Below are positions 1-7,642 of a stretch of 37,098 bases of DNA, in pieces. The DNA comes from an uncultured Butyricicoccus sp. Lineage in GTDB: Bacteria > Bacillota > Clostridia > Oscillospirales > Butyricicoccaceae. The stretch's first letter is position 1; every line of letters starts with the position of its first letter. Made by a program: the position numbers and the translations under genes. The stretch spans positions 1 to 37,098 of the forward strand of contig CAJUDU010000021.1 of the NCBI GenBank assembly GCA_910584935.1, read 5' to 3'. The notes under the pieces are model-generated. The model searched no databases, had not been told where the DNA came from, and worked only from the letters and a program-made list of their open reading frames with translations.

Positions 1-74
1 TTTCCTCCAAAGGGTAAAAGCCAGACCATTGTTACATAGATATTTTTATTTTATCACAGGCGCTTTGCCAATAC

Positions 75-106
75 AATCCGGCTTTTGCTTTGCCAGCCGA
101 TTTTTA
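75..106 (+). terminator. Possible terminator of an upstream + strand gene
   Basis: An imperfect stem (AATCcGGC pairing with GCCGATT, with one bulged C) is followed directly by TTTTT. It would end transcription of a + strand gene lying before the window. Bases 1-74 hold no gene I can support. The stem is short and the loop long, so this is only a moderate call. Confidence 0.35.
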
Positions 107-124
107 TATATGGTTTTTTGCTCC

Positions 125-153
125 TTGCGTTTTGGGCAATCATTTGATAAAAT
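125..153 (+). promoter_or_regulatory. Predicted sigma-A promoter of yebC
   Basis: TTGCGT at 125-130, a 17-bp spacer and TAAAAT at 148-153, preceded by TGA that gives an extended -10. It lies about 50 bp before the yebC start. Read by eye; no start-site data. Confidence 0.5.
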
Positions 154-201
154 AATAGCCGGAATATCATTTTTTCAAACAATTTAAGGAGCGGATTTCT
201 C

Positions 202-945
202 ATGAGTGGACATTCCAAATGGCATAACATAGCCAAGCGCAAAGGCGCAAATGATGCAAAAAAAGCAAAAATCTTTACCAAAATCGGGCGTGAAATGGCT
301 ATTGCGATTAAAGAAGGCGGTTCGGCAAACCCGGATAACAATTCCCGCCTGCGCGATGTCATTGCAAAAGCAAAAGCAAATAATATGCCAAATGACAATA
401 TCAAACGCACCCTTGATAAATATTCTGGCGCCAATGGCACCATTGAATATGAAGCCATCAATTATGAAGGTTATGGCGTTGGCGGTGTTGCTGTCATTGT
501 TGAAACTCTGACCGACAACCGCAACCGTACCGCCTCTGATGTGCGCCATCTGCTCGATAAATTTGGTGCTGGTATGGGCGCAACTGGCTGTGTTGGTTGG
601 CAGTTTGACCAAAAAGGTGTTATCATCATCGAAAAAGGCAGCCTAGATGAAGATGAAACCATGATGCTGGCACTTGACGCAGGCGCAGAGGATTTCCAGG
701 CGGATGAGGAAACCTTTGAAATCTATACCGCGCCAGAAGATTTTGGCACCGTGCGTGAAGCTCTCGAAAAAGCAGGCATTGAATTTGCTTCCGCTGAAGT
801 GGAAATGGTGCCGCAAAACTATGTTGCGCTGGAAAGCGAAGAAGATATGGCAAAAATGCGCAAGCTGCTTGACGGCCTTGAAGATAATGATGATGTACAA
901 TCTGTCTGGCACAACTGGGAAAATGAGGACGATTACGAAGGCTAA
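202..945 (+). CDS. yebC: YebC/PmpR-family protein
   Basis: The 247-residue product starts with the family hallmark MSGHSKWHNIAKRK and has the full three-domain length of YebC/PmpR/TACO1 proteins. Other typical stretches are the GGSANPDNNSRLR region near residue 40 and VETLTDNRNRT near residue 105. Members were long annotated as DNA-binding transcriptional regulators; more recent work links them to translation on ribosomes, easing synthesis through difficult peptide stretches. It is a soluble cytoplasmic protein. The start is set by AAGGAGCGG at 187-195, seven bases before ATG. It is monocistronic, with its own predicted promoter and a terminator shared with the convergent antiporter gene. The family call is firm; the exact molecular role is from family knowledge. 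Confidence 0.97.
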   Translation: MSGHSKWHNIAKRKGANDAKKAKIFTKIGREMAIAIKEGGSANPDNNSRLRDVIAKAKANNMPNDNIKRTLDKYSGANGTIEYEAINYEGYGVGGVAVIVETLTDNRNRTASDVRHLLDKFGAGMGATGCVGWQFDQKGVIIIEKGSLDEDETMMLALDAGAEDFQADEETFEIYTAPEDFGTVREALEKAGIEFASAEVEMVPQNYVALESEEDMAKMRKLLDGLEDNDDVQSVWHNWENEDDYEG

Positions 946-959
946 TTCTTAAATATCAC

Positions 960-1005
960 AAAAGCACCGGAAAACAGGGGAAAATCCCCCTATCCGGTGC
1001 TTTTT
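960..1005 (+). terminator. Bidirectional terminator between yebC and the antiporter gene
   Basis: AAAGCACCGG and CCGGTGCTTTTT form the outer stem, and a second GGGG/CCCC stem lies inside. The A-run on one side and T-run on the other make it functional for both convergent genes. Confidence 0.85.
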
Positions 1006-1024
1006 CATACCAATTTTCCTTTGT

Positions 1025-2230
1025 TTAGTTTTTCACTTTGATTTCCGGCTGTTCGAAATCCTCATGGTTCGGGTTCATAAAGATTTTCAGGAAAACAGGT
1101 GTAATCAGTGTTGTCACAATAACCATCAGCACAACTGGCGGAAACAATGCGCTGTGGATCAGCCCCGCTTGTGCCCCTTTCTGCGCAACAATCAGCGCGA
1201 CTTCACCACGAGACACCATACCAAGCCCAATAATCAATGCGTCATGCCCATTAAACCCGCAAAGACGTGCGCCCAGCCCACAGCCCAGAATTTTGCTTGC
1301 AATCGCAGCTGCCAGCAATACAAGCGAAAATATCATCAGCTGCGAAGTAAAGCCGGATAACTCCGTTTTGATGCCGATTGACGCGAAAAACACTGGCGAA
1401 AACAGCATATAAGATACGATATTGATTTTTTTTGCAAGGTATTCCCGCAGATTCCAGATGTTGCACAGGATAATGCCCGCGAAATATGCGCCGGTAATAT
1501 CCGCAATCCCAAAATAAGCTTCTGCGATATAGGAAAGGATAAAACAAAACGACAAGGTAACAATGGCAATCCGGCGTTTATTGCCCCATACCTGATCCAT
1601 ACGCTGGAATATCTTATGCATGATATACCCAACCAGTGCAATAAACACAAAAAATAACCCAATCCGTAAAAATACCTCTGCTGGTTTGGTTTCCGGGTCG
1701 GTAAACCCAGTGATGACAGTCAAAATGATAATGCCTAAAATATCATCAATGACAGCCGCCCCTAAAATCGCTGTGCCGACTTTGCCGCGCAGGCGCCCCA
1801 TTTCCCGCAGCGTTTCCACTGTAATGGAAACGGATGTTGCTGTGAGTACAACCCCAACAAACAGCCCTTTCAGCAAATCCAAAGGGTCTGCCGGGTCATG
1901 GTAAAACAGCTCATAGCAAATATACCCACAGCCCAGCGGCACAATGACACCTATTACCGCAATGATAAATGACGCAAACCCGGTTTTTTTGAGTTCTTCC
2001 AAATCGGTGTCCAGCCCCGCCAGAAACATCAGGAAAATCACACCGATTTCTGACGCTTTCAGCAGGAAATCGGTTTCCTGCACAAACCCAAACCCTGAAG
2101 GCCCCAATAAAATACCTGCCACCAGTGCGCCGACAACCGCAGGCATATGCACCCGTTGGGATAAAAGCCCAAATAATTTGGTCGAAAGCAAAATGATAGC
2201 TAATGCAAGCAGAAACGTATATGAAGTCAT
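1025..2230 (-). CDS. CPA2-family Na+/H+ (or K+/H+) antiporter
   Basis: An integral membrane protein of 401 residues with about 12 hydrophobic segments. Near residue 35 it has VGALVAGILLGPSGFG, typical of monovalent cation:proton antiporter 2 proteins (NapA, GerN, KefB core). A DD pair in AAVIDDILGIIIL, about residue 160, matches the paired aspartates that bind ion and proton in electrogenic antiporters. It ends after the transmembrane domain, with no TrkA-N or TrkA-C regulatory domain. The start is placed at MTSYTF because GGAAGGG lies just upstream; the frame stays open further but has no better site. The gene stands alone, convergent to yebC. Likely role is cytoplasmic pH and sodium homeostasis; ion preference cannot be read from sequence. 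Confidence 0.9.
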   Translation of the reverse strand: MTSYTFLLALAIILLSTKLFGLLSQRVHMPAVVGALVAGILLGPSGFGFVQETDFLLKASEIGVIFLMFLAGLDTDLEELKKTGFASFIIAVIGVIVPLGCGYICYELFYHDPADPLDLLKGLFVGVVLTATSVSITVETLREMGRLRGKVGTAILGAAVIDDILGIIILTVITGFTDPETKPAEVFLRIGLFFVFIALVGYIMHKIFQRMDQVWGNKRRIAIVTLSFCFILSYIAEAYFGIADITGAYFAGIILCNIWNLREYLAKKINIVSYMLFSPVFFASIGIKTELSGFTSQLMIFSLVLLAAAIASKILGCGLGARLCGFNGHDALIIGLGMVSRGEVALIVAQKGAQAGLIHSALFPPVVLMVIVTTLITPVFLKIFMNPNHEDFEQPEIKVKN

Positions 2231-2355
2231 ATTTTTATCCCTTCCTGTCTTCAAGCAATTCAAAATTGAATCTATTATATGCCCGAAAACTGCCAAATTG
2301 CAAGAGGCAAATTATAAAATTCATCCCCATCTTACCCGCATAATTTTATGGAAAA

Positions 2356-2396
2356 AAGATAAAAGCCTGTCCCCCAAAAGGGCAGGCTTTTATCTG
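2356..2396 (-). terminator. Terminator of the ferredoxin gene
   Basis: A near-perfect stem of about 15 bp (GATAAAAGCCTG... pairing with ...CAGGCTTTTATC), followed on the minus strand by a run of T. The A/T tracts at the stem base allow it to act in both directions. Confidence 0.8.
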
Positions 2397-2409
2397 AATC
2401 CAGAGCAAA

Positions 2410-2580
2410 TTAGCCCTGAGAAATCGCGCCTACTGGGCAGCCGCCAGCGCAGGTACCACAATCTACACAAGTATCTGGGTTGATCTCGTACTTTCCATCA
2501 CCTTCAGCGATAGCGCCGACAGGGCATTCACCAACACAAGAACCGCAGCTAATGCACGCACCAGAAATTACGTATGCCAT
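2410..2580 (-). CDS. 2[4Fe-4S] bacterial-type ferredoxin
   Basis: A 56-residue clostridial ferredoxin, MAYVISGACISCGSC at the start. Two motifs ligate two cubane clusters: C9-x2-C12-x2-C15-x3-C19P and C38-x2-C41-x2-C44-x3-C48P. Length and cysteine spacing match the small low-potential ferredoxins that carry electrons between pyruvate:ferredoxin oxidoreductase, hydrogenase and Rnf/Bcd-type enzymes in anaerobes. The ribosome binding site AGGAGGTG at about 2588-2595 sits just before ATG. It is a single-gene unit with its own promoter and terminator, usual for the housekeeping ferredoxin. The upstream intergenic region carries a pair of dyads (see separate entry) that could be operators. Nothing in the protein is unusual. 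Confidence 0.97.
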   Translation of the reverse strand: MAYVISGACISCGSCVGECPVGAIAEGDGKYEINPDTCVDCGTCAGGCPVGAISQG

Positions 2581-2611
2581 AAAAAGCACCTCCTAAAAGA
2601 ATTACATATCC

Positions 2612-2639
2612 ATTGTATCACAAGTTTTTGAAAAAACAA
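2612..2639 (-). promoter_or_regulatory. Predicted promoter of the ferredoxin gene
   Basis: On the minus strand: TTGTTT (2634-2639), a 16-bp spacer and TACAAT (2612-2617) with an extended -10 TGA before it. It lies about 30 bp upstream of the ferredoxin start. Confidence 0.55.
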
Positions 2640-2651
2640 GGGATTTTCCGC

Positions 2652-2693
2652 ATGTTAGCTTCCGATAACCTTATGTTAGTTCATGGTAACTAA
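2652..2693. promoter_or_regulatory. Tandem dyads, possible operators
   Basis: Two sites of form GTTA-N8-TAAC lie at 2654-2669 and 2675-2690, exactly 21 bp (two helical turns) apart. The second is embedded in a perfect inverted repeat TTAGTT-N6-AACTAA at 2676-2693. They sit between the divergent ferredoxin (-) and ctsR (+) promoters, closer to the ferredoxin promoter. No regulator gene for them is evident here. Confidence 0.45.
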
Positions 2694-2831
2694 AAATGCA
2701 GGGTCTAAACTGCGGTAAAATGTGTACAATAAAGCTAAGGCACTTTGTATGGATCAAAAAAGCCGAAAAACAAAGCATTTACGCGAATAAAAGAGTAAAC
2801 TGCCAATTTTCTGCGTACAGACCGCCCGGAA

Positions 2832-2848
2832 GGTCAGAAAAGGTCAAA
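2832..2848 (+). promoter_or_regulatory. CtsR box 1
   Basis: GGTCAGA-N3-GGTCAAA, one mismatch from the tandem heptad GGTCAAA-N3-GGTCAAA bound by CtsR. It lies just upstream of the -35 element of the ctsR promoter. Confidence 0.9.
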
Positions 2849-2856
2849 AATTTTTC

Positions 2857-2884
2857 TTGCATTCCCCGCCAAATCGGGTATAAT
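2857..2884 (+). promoter_or_regulatory. Sigma-A promoter of the ctsR-mcsA-mcsB-clpC operon
   Basis: TTGCAT at 2857-2862, a 16-bp spacer and a perfect TATAAT at 2879-2884. It is bracketed by two CtsR boxes, the arrangement expected of a CtsR-repressed heat-shock promoter. Confidence 0.85.
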
Positions 2885-2896
2885 AAAAGTATGAAA

Positions 2897-2919
2897 GGTC
2901 AAACAAGGTCAAAGTCAAA
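2897..2919 (+). promoter_or_regulatory. CtsR box 2 with an extra half-site
   Basis: A perfect GGTCAAA-CAA-GGTCAAA at 2897-2913, placed just downstream of the -10 and over the likely transcript start. A further GTCAAAG follows at once and may extend the site. Binding here would block RNA polymerase. Confidence 0.93.
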
Positions 2920-2955
2920 GAACGTCAGGAATTTCCCCGAAAGGAGTTGCGGCTT

Positions 2956-3408
2956 ATGAAAATGAGCGATATGATAGCAGATTTTATTGCGGAAATGCTT
3001 TCCGAGGGCGGCGGTATCGCAGAATTGCAGCGGCGGCAGATTGCCGACCGATTTTCCTGCGTGCCCAGCCAGGTCAATTATGTAATTGACACTCGTTTCA
3101 CCCCCGAAAATGGCTACTGGGTGGAAAGCAGGCGCGGCGGCGGCGGCTTTATCCGCATTGTGCGTGTGATGGACGACAAACAGCGCGCCCTGGTGGACGC
3201 TGCACGTGGGCTTGGCGGACGCCTCAGCCAAAACAACGCCGCAAAACTTGTCCGTGCGTTTGTATCCGCTGAACTGCTGACCGCCCGAGAAGGCTCCTTG
3301 CTGCTGAGTGCCTGTTCAGATGGCGCCCTTGCAGAAATCCCCGCCGAATACCGTGATACCATCCGCGCAAGCATTATGCGGTGCGGCATTCTCGGCATTG
3401 CAACCTGA
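2956..3408 (+). CDS. ctsR: Transcriptional repressor CtsR
   Basis: The 150-residue product matches the class III heat-shock repressor CtsR in length and sequence. The N-terminal winged helix reads IADFIAEML...LQRRQIADRFSCVPSQVNYVIDTRF, and the beta-wing is RRGGGGFIRI near residue 57. That glycine-rich wing reaches into the DNA minor groove and acts as the thermosensor in characterised CtsR. It represses its own operon through the GGTCAAA boxes found here. ATG at 2956 follows GAAAGGAG with a 9-base gap; a TTG at 2947 is in frame but sits against the ribosome binding site. First gene of ctsR-mcsA-mcsB-clpC. McsB-dependent arginine phosphorylation and ClpC are the expected route of inactivation. 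Confidence 0.97.
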   Translation: MKMSDMIADFIAEMLSEGGGIAELQRRQIADRFSCVPSQVNYVIDTRFTPENGYWVESRRGGGGFIRIVRVMDDKQRALVDAARGLGGRLSQNNAAKLVRAFVSAELLTAREGSLLLSACSDGALAEIPAEYRDTIRASIMRCGILGIAT

Positions 3409-3466
3409 TTTTGAATCCCAACTTTTTTATCATAACTATATAAATATACCGAAAGGAAGATGTTTT

Positions 3467-3967
3467 ATGCTGTGCCAAAACTGCGGCAAACACCAGGCAA
3501 CTGCCTGGTATAAAGAAACTGTAAACGGGCAGACCCGCGAACTGCATTTATGCCCCGAATGTGCTGCCAAACTGGGCGGCGCTTACGCATCAAATTTGTT
3601 TTCCGCTGACCCATTCTTTTCCCCATTTTTTTCTGATGGGCTGTTTTCTGGAGCAGCGCAAGCTATCAGCGGCGGACGCCGCTGCCCAACTTGTGGCATG
3701 ACCGAAAGCGAACTGCGCCGCACTGGACGTGCCGGCTGTGGTGATTGCTATCAACATTTTAAAGATATCCTGCTTCCCTATATTAAAAAACTGCATGGCG
3801 CAGCCGCCCATGTGGGTGCGGCGCCAGCCCCCGCCGCGGATGCCCCTGCCGCTAACCCGCTGGAAGGGCTGAAAGCAAAACTTTCTGATTGCGTCAAATC
3901 TGAAAATTATGAAGAAGCCGCACGCCTGCGCGATGAAATACGCCGATTGGAGGGAAATCAGTCATGA
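3467..3967 (+). CDS. mcsA: McsA, zinc-binding activator of McsB
   Basis: A 166-residue protein with four CxxC pairs: C3/C6, C29/C32, C73/C76 and C91/C94. They form the two zinc-binding modules known in McsA, which activates the McsB arginine kinase and couples it to ClpC. A low-complexity Ala/Pro linker (about 111-130) leads to a C-terminal UVR motif, NYEEAARLRDEIRRLE, near residues 148-162. The start at 3467 follows GGAAG seven bases upstream and puts the first CxxC at residue 3, as in relatives. The frame stays open upstream into ctsR but has no good start. Its stop overlaps the mcsB start (ATGA), implying translational coupling. Confidence 0.95.
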   Translation: MLCQNCGKHQATAWYKETVNGQTRELHLCPECAAKLGGAYASNLFSADPFFSPFFSDGLFSGAAQAISGGRRCPTCGMTESELRRTGRAGCGDCYQHFKDILLPYIKKLHGAAAHVGAAPAPAADAPAANPLEGLKAKLSDCVKSENYEEAARLRDEIRRLEGNQS

Positions 3968-4980
3968 GTATGTTTCAAATTCAAGGCGGGTTTGCTGGGC
4001 TTGCCGCCAGCACCCGTGTGCGCCTGGCGCGCAATATCAAAGGTTATCCATACCGCGGACTGAATGCTGACCAATATCAGCAAATTGCAAATAAAGTATG
4101 GGATGCTTTGCAAACCGCACCCGCAATTGCTTCCGCTTTTACCATGCGGCAAGTGCATCCAAATTCCAGCGATGGCGCTGCCCTGGTCGAACAGCATTTG
4201 ATTTCCCCTGCGCTTGCCCAGTCAGGTGGCTGGCTGATTGCCTCGAAAAATGGCGGCGTTGCCATTATGATTGGTGAGGAAGACCATATCCGCTTGCAGG
4301 TGATTGGTTCCGGACTGTGTCCGAAAGAATGCCTTACCGAAGCAAAACGCCTTGCTGCTCTGATTGAAAGCCAAGTCCCAATGGACTTTGATGAAACCCT
4401 TGGCTACCTGACCGCCTGTCCCAGCAACCTGGGCACCGGATTGCGGGCATCTATTATGCTCCATTTGCCAGTCCTCGGCAAGGCAGGACGCATACAGGAT
4501 GTGATTTCTGCTGCCGGACGGCAAGGGTTCACTGTCCGTGGCGCTTATGGCGAAGGTTCTCAAGCTGTCGGCGGGTTCTATCAGTTATCAAACCAAGTAA
4601 CCCTTGGCATTTCCGAAGATGCAATCATTGAAAAATTGGTTTCGCTTGCCACGAATGTCATCGAAAACGAAAAACGCCTGCGTGAACAACTGCGCAGTCA
4701 GGATGAAAACGCTTTGGCTGACCAGATTTGCCGCGCCGCAGGCACGCTGCAAACTGCCCGCTTGATGGAAACCAGCGAAGCCATCAATTGCCTTTCTCAT
4801 GTGCTGGTGGGTTTATCCATGGGCTATCTGCAAGGTGTTTCGCCGGAAGAAGTCTGTGCCATGGAACAACGCATCCACCCTGCTCTGCTGGGTGGCGCGC
4901 CTGCGGCGCGTGATAAAAAACGCGCTGAACTGCTGCGCAACATGGCAAAAAATTTAATCATTTCTGAAACATCCCTTTAA
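3964..4980 (+). CDS. mcsB: Protein arginine kinase McsB
   Basis: This 338-residue protein belongs to the phosphagen-kinase fold family. STRVRLARNIKGYP near residue 16 carries the arginines that bind ATP phosphates, and CPSNLGTGLRAS near residue 143 carries the conserved active-site cysteine and arginine loop. McsB phosphorylates arginines of CtsR and of misfolded proteins, marking them for ClpC-ClpP. GGAGGG precedes ATG, which overlaps the mcsA stop. It is slightly shorter than the Bacillus protein (about 360 residues), but the active-site motifs are present. Fourth-gene clpC follows after 23 bases, so the whole degradation module is co-transcribed. Confidence 0.96.
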   Translation: MSMFQIQGGFAGLAASTRVRLARNIKGYPYRGLNADQYQQIANKVWDALQTAPAIASAFTMRQVHPNSSDGAALVEQHLISPALAQSGGWLIASKNGGVAIMIGEEDHIRLQVIGSGLCPKECLTEAKRLAALIESQVPMDFDETLGYLTACPSNLGTGLRASIMLHLPVLGKAGRIQDVISAAGRQGFTVRGAYGEGSQAVGGFYQLSNQVTLGISEDAIIEKLVSLATNVIENEKRLREQLRSQDENALADQICRAAGTLQTARLMETSEAINCLSHVLVGLSMGYLQGVSPEEVCAMEQRIHPALLGGAPAARDKKRAELLRNMAKNLIISETSL

Positions 4981-5003
4981 GTTTAGGAAGGAGCTTTTTG
5001 AAT

Positions 5004-7463
5004 ATGTTCTATCAAAACAGGTTTACAGAACGTGCAGCCGAAGCGCTCCGGCTGGCGCAGGAAACGGCTGGACAAATGGGGCATAGTTATGTTGGTTCCG
5101 AACATTTGCTGGCTGGGCTTGCCAAAGAAAGCGGCGGCATGGCAGCAAAAGTCCTGCATGATTTTGATGTTACCGCCGAAAAAATCCAAACCGAAATTGA
5201 AAAAACAACCGGCAAAGGCAACCCGGATATGTCCGCGCCGCAAGGCCTTACCCCACGCACCAAAAAAATCATAGAACTTGCTGTCATGACAGCCAATCAG
5301 CTTGGCGTCAACTATGTCGGTACAGAGCATTTATTGCTCGGTCTCATCCGTGAAGGGCAAAATGTTGCGCTTTCTATCCTGAATGCTTTGGGCATTGATG
5401 CCCGTCAATTATATGCTACACTGCTACAAGCTGTGGGCGGTGTAGATGAAGATGATGTTACGATGGCGCAGGGGCATCCAGATATGCCCCATGGTGCAGG
5501 CGGGAACGGCAAAACCCTTGAAAAATTCGGCAAAGATTTAACCAAAGCTGCCCGCGAAGGTAAACTTGACCCTGTTATTGGGCGCACTGAGGAAATTGAC
5601 CGCGTGATTCAAATCCTATCCCGCCGTACCAAAAATAACCCTGCTTTAGTCGGCGATCCTGGCGTCGGCAAAACTGCGGTTGCCGAAGGTCTGGCACAAA
5701 AAATCATTTCTGGTGATGTGCCCGAAAACCTGAAAGGCAAACGCCTGATTGCCCTTGATTTAACTGGCATGATTGCTGGTACCAAATACCGCGGCGAATT
5801 TGAAGAACGCATCAAAAGCGTACTGGATGAACTGCAAAATGCTAAAAATGTCATCCTCTTTATTGATGAACTGCATATGATCGTCGGCGCGGGCGCGGCG
5901 GAAGGCGCCGTTGATGCAGCCAATATCCTAAAGCCCGCACTGGCACGCGGGGATATCCAAGTCATTGGCGCGACAACGCTGGATGAATACCGCAAAAATA
6001 TCGAAAAGGATTCCGCGTTGGAACGCCGGTTCCAGCCTGTCACTATCGGTGAGCCTTCCCCTGATGATGCCATAGAAATCCTGAAAGGCTTACGCGACCG
6101 CTATGAAGCCCATCACCGCATTAAAATTTCAGATGAAGCCATTTCCGCCGCGGTCAAACTCAGTGTACGGTATGTTTCCGGGCGGCATCTGCCAGATAAA
6201 GCGATTGACCTAATCGACGAAGCCTGCTCACGGGTACGCATGAAAAACCTGACTCCACCGCTGGATTTACAGGGCTTGGAAGATGAATTAAAATCCCTGC
6301 AAGCCCAAAAAGAAGAAGCTGTCAAAGCACAAGATTATGAAAAGGCTGCCAGCTTGCGCGACCGTGAAAATGAAAAGAAATCCGAAATTGAAAACAAGCG
6401 CAAAGCCTGGGAATCTGAACAAACCCAAGCCCATGGCGCGGTTTCCGAAGAAGATATTGCCGAAGTCATTGCCGGCTGGACAGGCATCCCTGCTTCCCGC
6501 ATCACCGAAGATGAAGGCGAACGCCTGCTGCATTTGGAAGATACTCTCCATGCGCGTGTCATTGGGCAGGATGAAGCCGTAACTGCTGTAGCAAAGGCAA
6601 TCCGCCGCGGACGCGTCGGGCTGCGCGACCCCAAACGTCCCATTGGTTCCTTTGTCTTCCTTGGGCCGACTGGCGTTGGCAAAACCGAACTGAGCAAAAC
6701 ATTGGCAGAAGCCTTGTTCGGTGATGAATCCGCAATGGTTCGTGTTGATATGTCAGAATACATGGAAAAACACAGCGTTTCCCGTATGATTGGTTCGCCT
6801 CCAGGTTATGTCGGTTATGATGAAGGCGGTCAGCTCACCGAAAAAGTCCGCCGCAAACCATATTCTGTTATCCTGTTCGATGAAATCGAAAAAGCGCACC
6901 CGGATGTATTTAACCTGTTACTCCAAATCCTGGAGGACGGCGTGCTGACCGATGGTCAGGGACGCAAAGTCGATTTCAAAAATACAGTCATCATTATGAC
7001 CTCTAATGTCGGCGCACACCGCATCACTGGCAAAGCCCGGAAATCCCTTGGGTTTGGCGGCGATGGTAACGCAGATGATTCCTTTGAAAGAATCAAAGAA
7101 GATGTCCTTGCCGAACTTAAACAGCTTTTCCGTCCCGAAATGCTTAACCGTATTGATGATATCATTGTCTTTAACCGCCTCAGCGAGGACGAAATTGCCC
7201 AAATCACTGAAGGTATGCTTCAGGCTGTCGCCTGCCGTATGCTGGATATGGAAATTACCCTGACTTGGACGGATGAAGCCCGTAAACATCTTGCAAAAGC
7301 TGGGTTTGACCCGGTTTATGGCGCGCGCCCATTGCGCCGCGCCATACAGTCCCAAGTCGAAGACTTGGTTGCAGAAGAATTTCTGCGCGGCAGCATTGCG
7401 CGTGGGCAAGCAGTGACACTGGATGTGCAGGATGATAAGCTGACACTCCACACCCAAAAGTGA
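5004..7463 (+). CDS. clpC: ATP-dependent protease ATPase subunit ClpC
   Basis: A full-length class 1 Hsp100 unfoldase of 819 residues. It has a double Clp-N repeat (1-145), AAA+ module 1 with Walker A GDPGVGKT and Walker B ILFIDELH, and a middle region with a UVR-like stretch (DYEKAASLRDRENEKK) that distinguishes ClpC from ClpA. AAA+ module 2 has GPTGVGKTEL and VILFDEIEKAHPDVF, followed by the C-terminal D2-small domain. It unfolds substrates delivered by McsB/McsA or MecA into ClpP. ATG at 5004 lies ten bases after AGGAAGGAG; a TTG two codons earlier is too close to that site. Last gene of the CtsR operon. A palindromic repeat begins exactly at its stop codon. Confidence 0.97.
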   Translation: MFYQNRFTERAAEALRLAQETAGQMGHSYVGSEHLLAGLAKESGGMAAKVLHDFDVTAEKIQTEIEKTTGKGNPDMSAPQGLTPRTKKIIELAVMTANQLGVNYVGTEHLLLGLIREGQNVALSILNALGIDARQLYATLLQAVGGVDEDDVTMAQGHPDMPHGAGGNGKTLEKFGKDLTKAAREGKLDPVIGRTEEIDRVIQILSRRTKNNPALVGDPGVGKTAVAEGLAQKIISGDVPENLKGKRLIALDLTGMIAGTKYRGEFEERIKSVLDELQNAKNVILFIDELHMIVGAGAAEGAVDAANILKPALARGDIQVIGATTLDEYRKNIEKDSALERRFQPVTIGEPSPDDAIEILKGLRDRYEAHHRIKISDEAISAAVKLSVRYVSGRHLPDKAIDLIDEACSRVRMKNLTPPLDLQGLEDELKSLQAQKEEAVKAQDYEKAASLRDRENEKKSEIENKRKAWESEQTQAHGAVSEEDIAEVIAGWTGIPASRITEDEGERLLHLEDTLHARVIGQDEAVTAVAKAIRRGRVGLRDPKRPIGSFVFLGPTGVGKTELSKTLAEALFGDESAMVRVDMSEYMEKHSVSRMIGSPPGYVGYDEGGQLTEKVRRKPYSVILFDEIEKAHPDVFNLLLQILEDGVLTDGQGRKVDFKNTVIIMTSNVGAHRITGKARKSLGFGGDGNADDSFERIKEDVLAELKQLFRPEMLNRIDDIIVFNRLSEDEIAQITEGMLQAVACRMLDMEITLTWTDEARKHLAKAGFDPVYGARPLRRAIQSQVEDLVAEEFLRGSIARGQAVTLDVQDDKLTLHTQK

Positions 7464-7521
7464 GTTTTTCGCCCGCCTTTTTTCAAAAAGGCGGCGGGGT
7501 CCTGGGGCAGCGCCCCGGGAC
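7461..7521 (+). repeat. Dispersed palindromic element, copy 1
   Basis: The element starts at the clpC stop codon (TGAGTTTTTCGCCCGCC) and has two hairpins: CCGCCTTTTT...AAAAGGCGG, then CCTGGGGC-AGC-GCCCCGGG. A second copy lies at 12838-12900 on the minus strand, again starting at a stop codon. The upper stems differ in sequence but still pair, suggesting a selected structure. Confidence 0.85.
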
Positions 7522-7538
7522 GCTTGCCGCAGCAAACG

Positions 7539-7577
7539 GAATCCCTTTTGCCGGAAATTGCAAAGGGGATTTTTTTC
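7539..7577 (+). terminator. Terminator after clpC
   Basis: AATCCCTTTTGC pairs with GCAAAGGGGATT (one wobble, eight-base loop) and is followed by TTTTTTT. It lies downstream of the palindromic element and would end the ctsR-clpC transcript. Confidence 0.85.
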
Positions 7578-7607
7578 TTGCCCAAAGGGCAGCACCTCCC
7601 CTATAAT
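7578..7607 (+). promoter_or_regulatory. Predicted promoter of the lacI-type gene
   Basis: TTGCCC at 7578-7583, an 18-bp spacer and perfect TATAAT at 7602-7607, about 35 bp before the start. It abuts the preceding terminator. Confidence 0.55.
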
Positions 7608-7642
7608 AATAAAAAACACAGGAACGCAGGAGGTACGCAACC

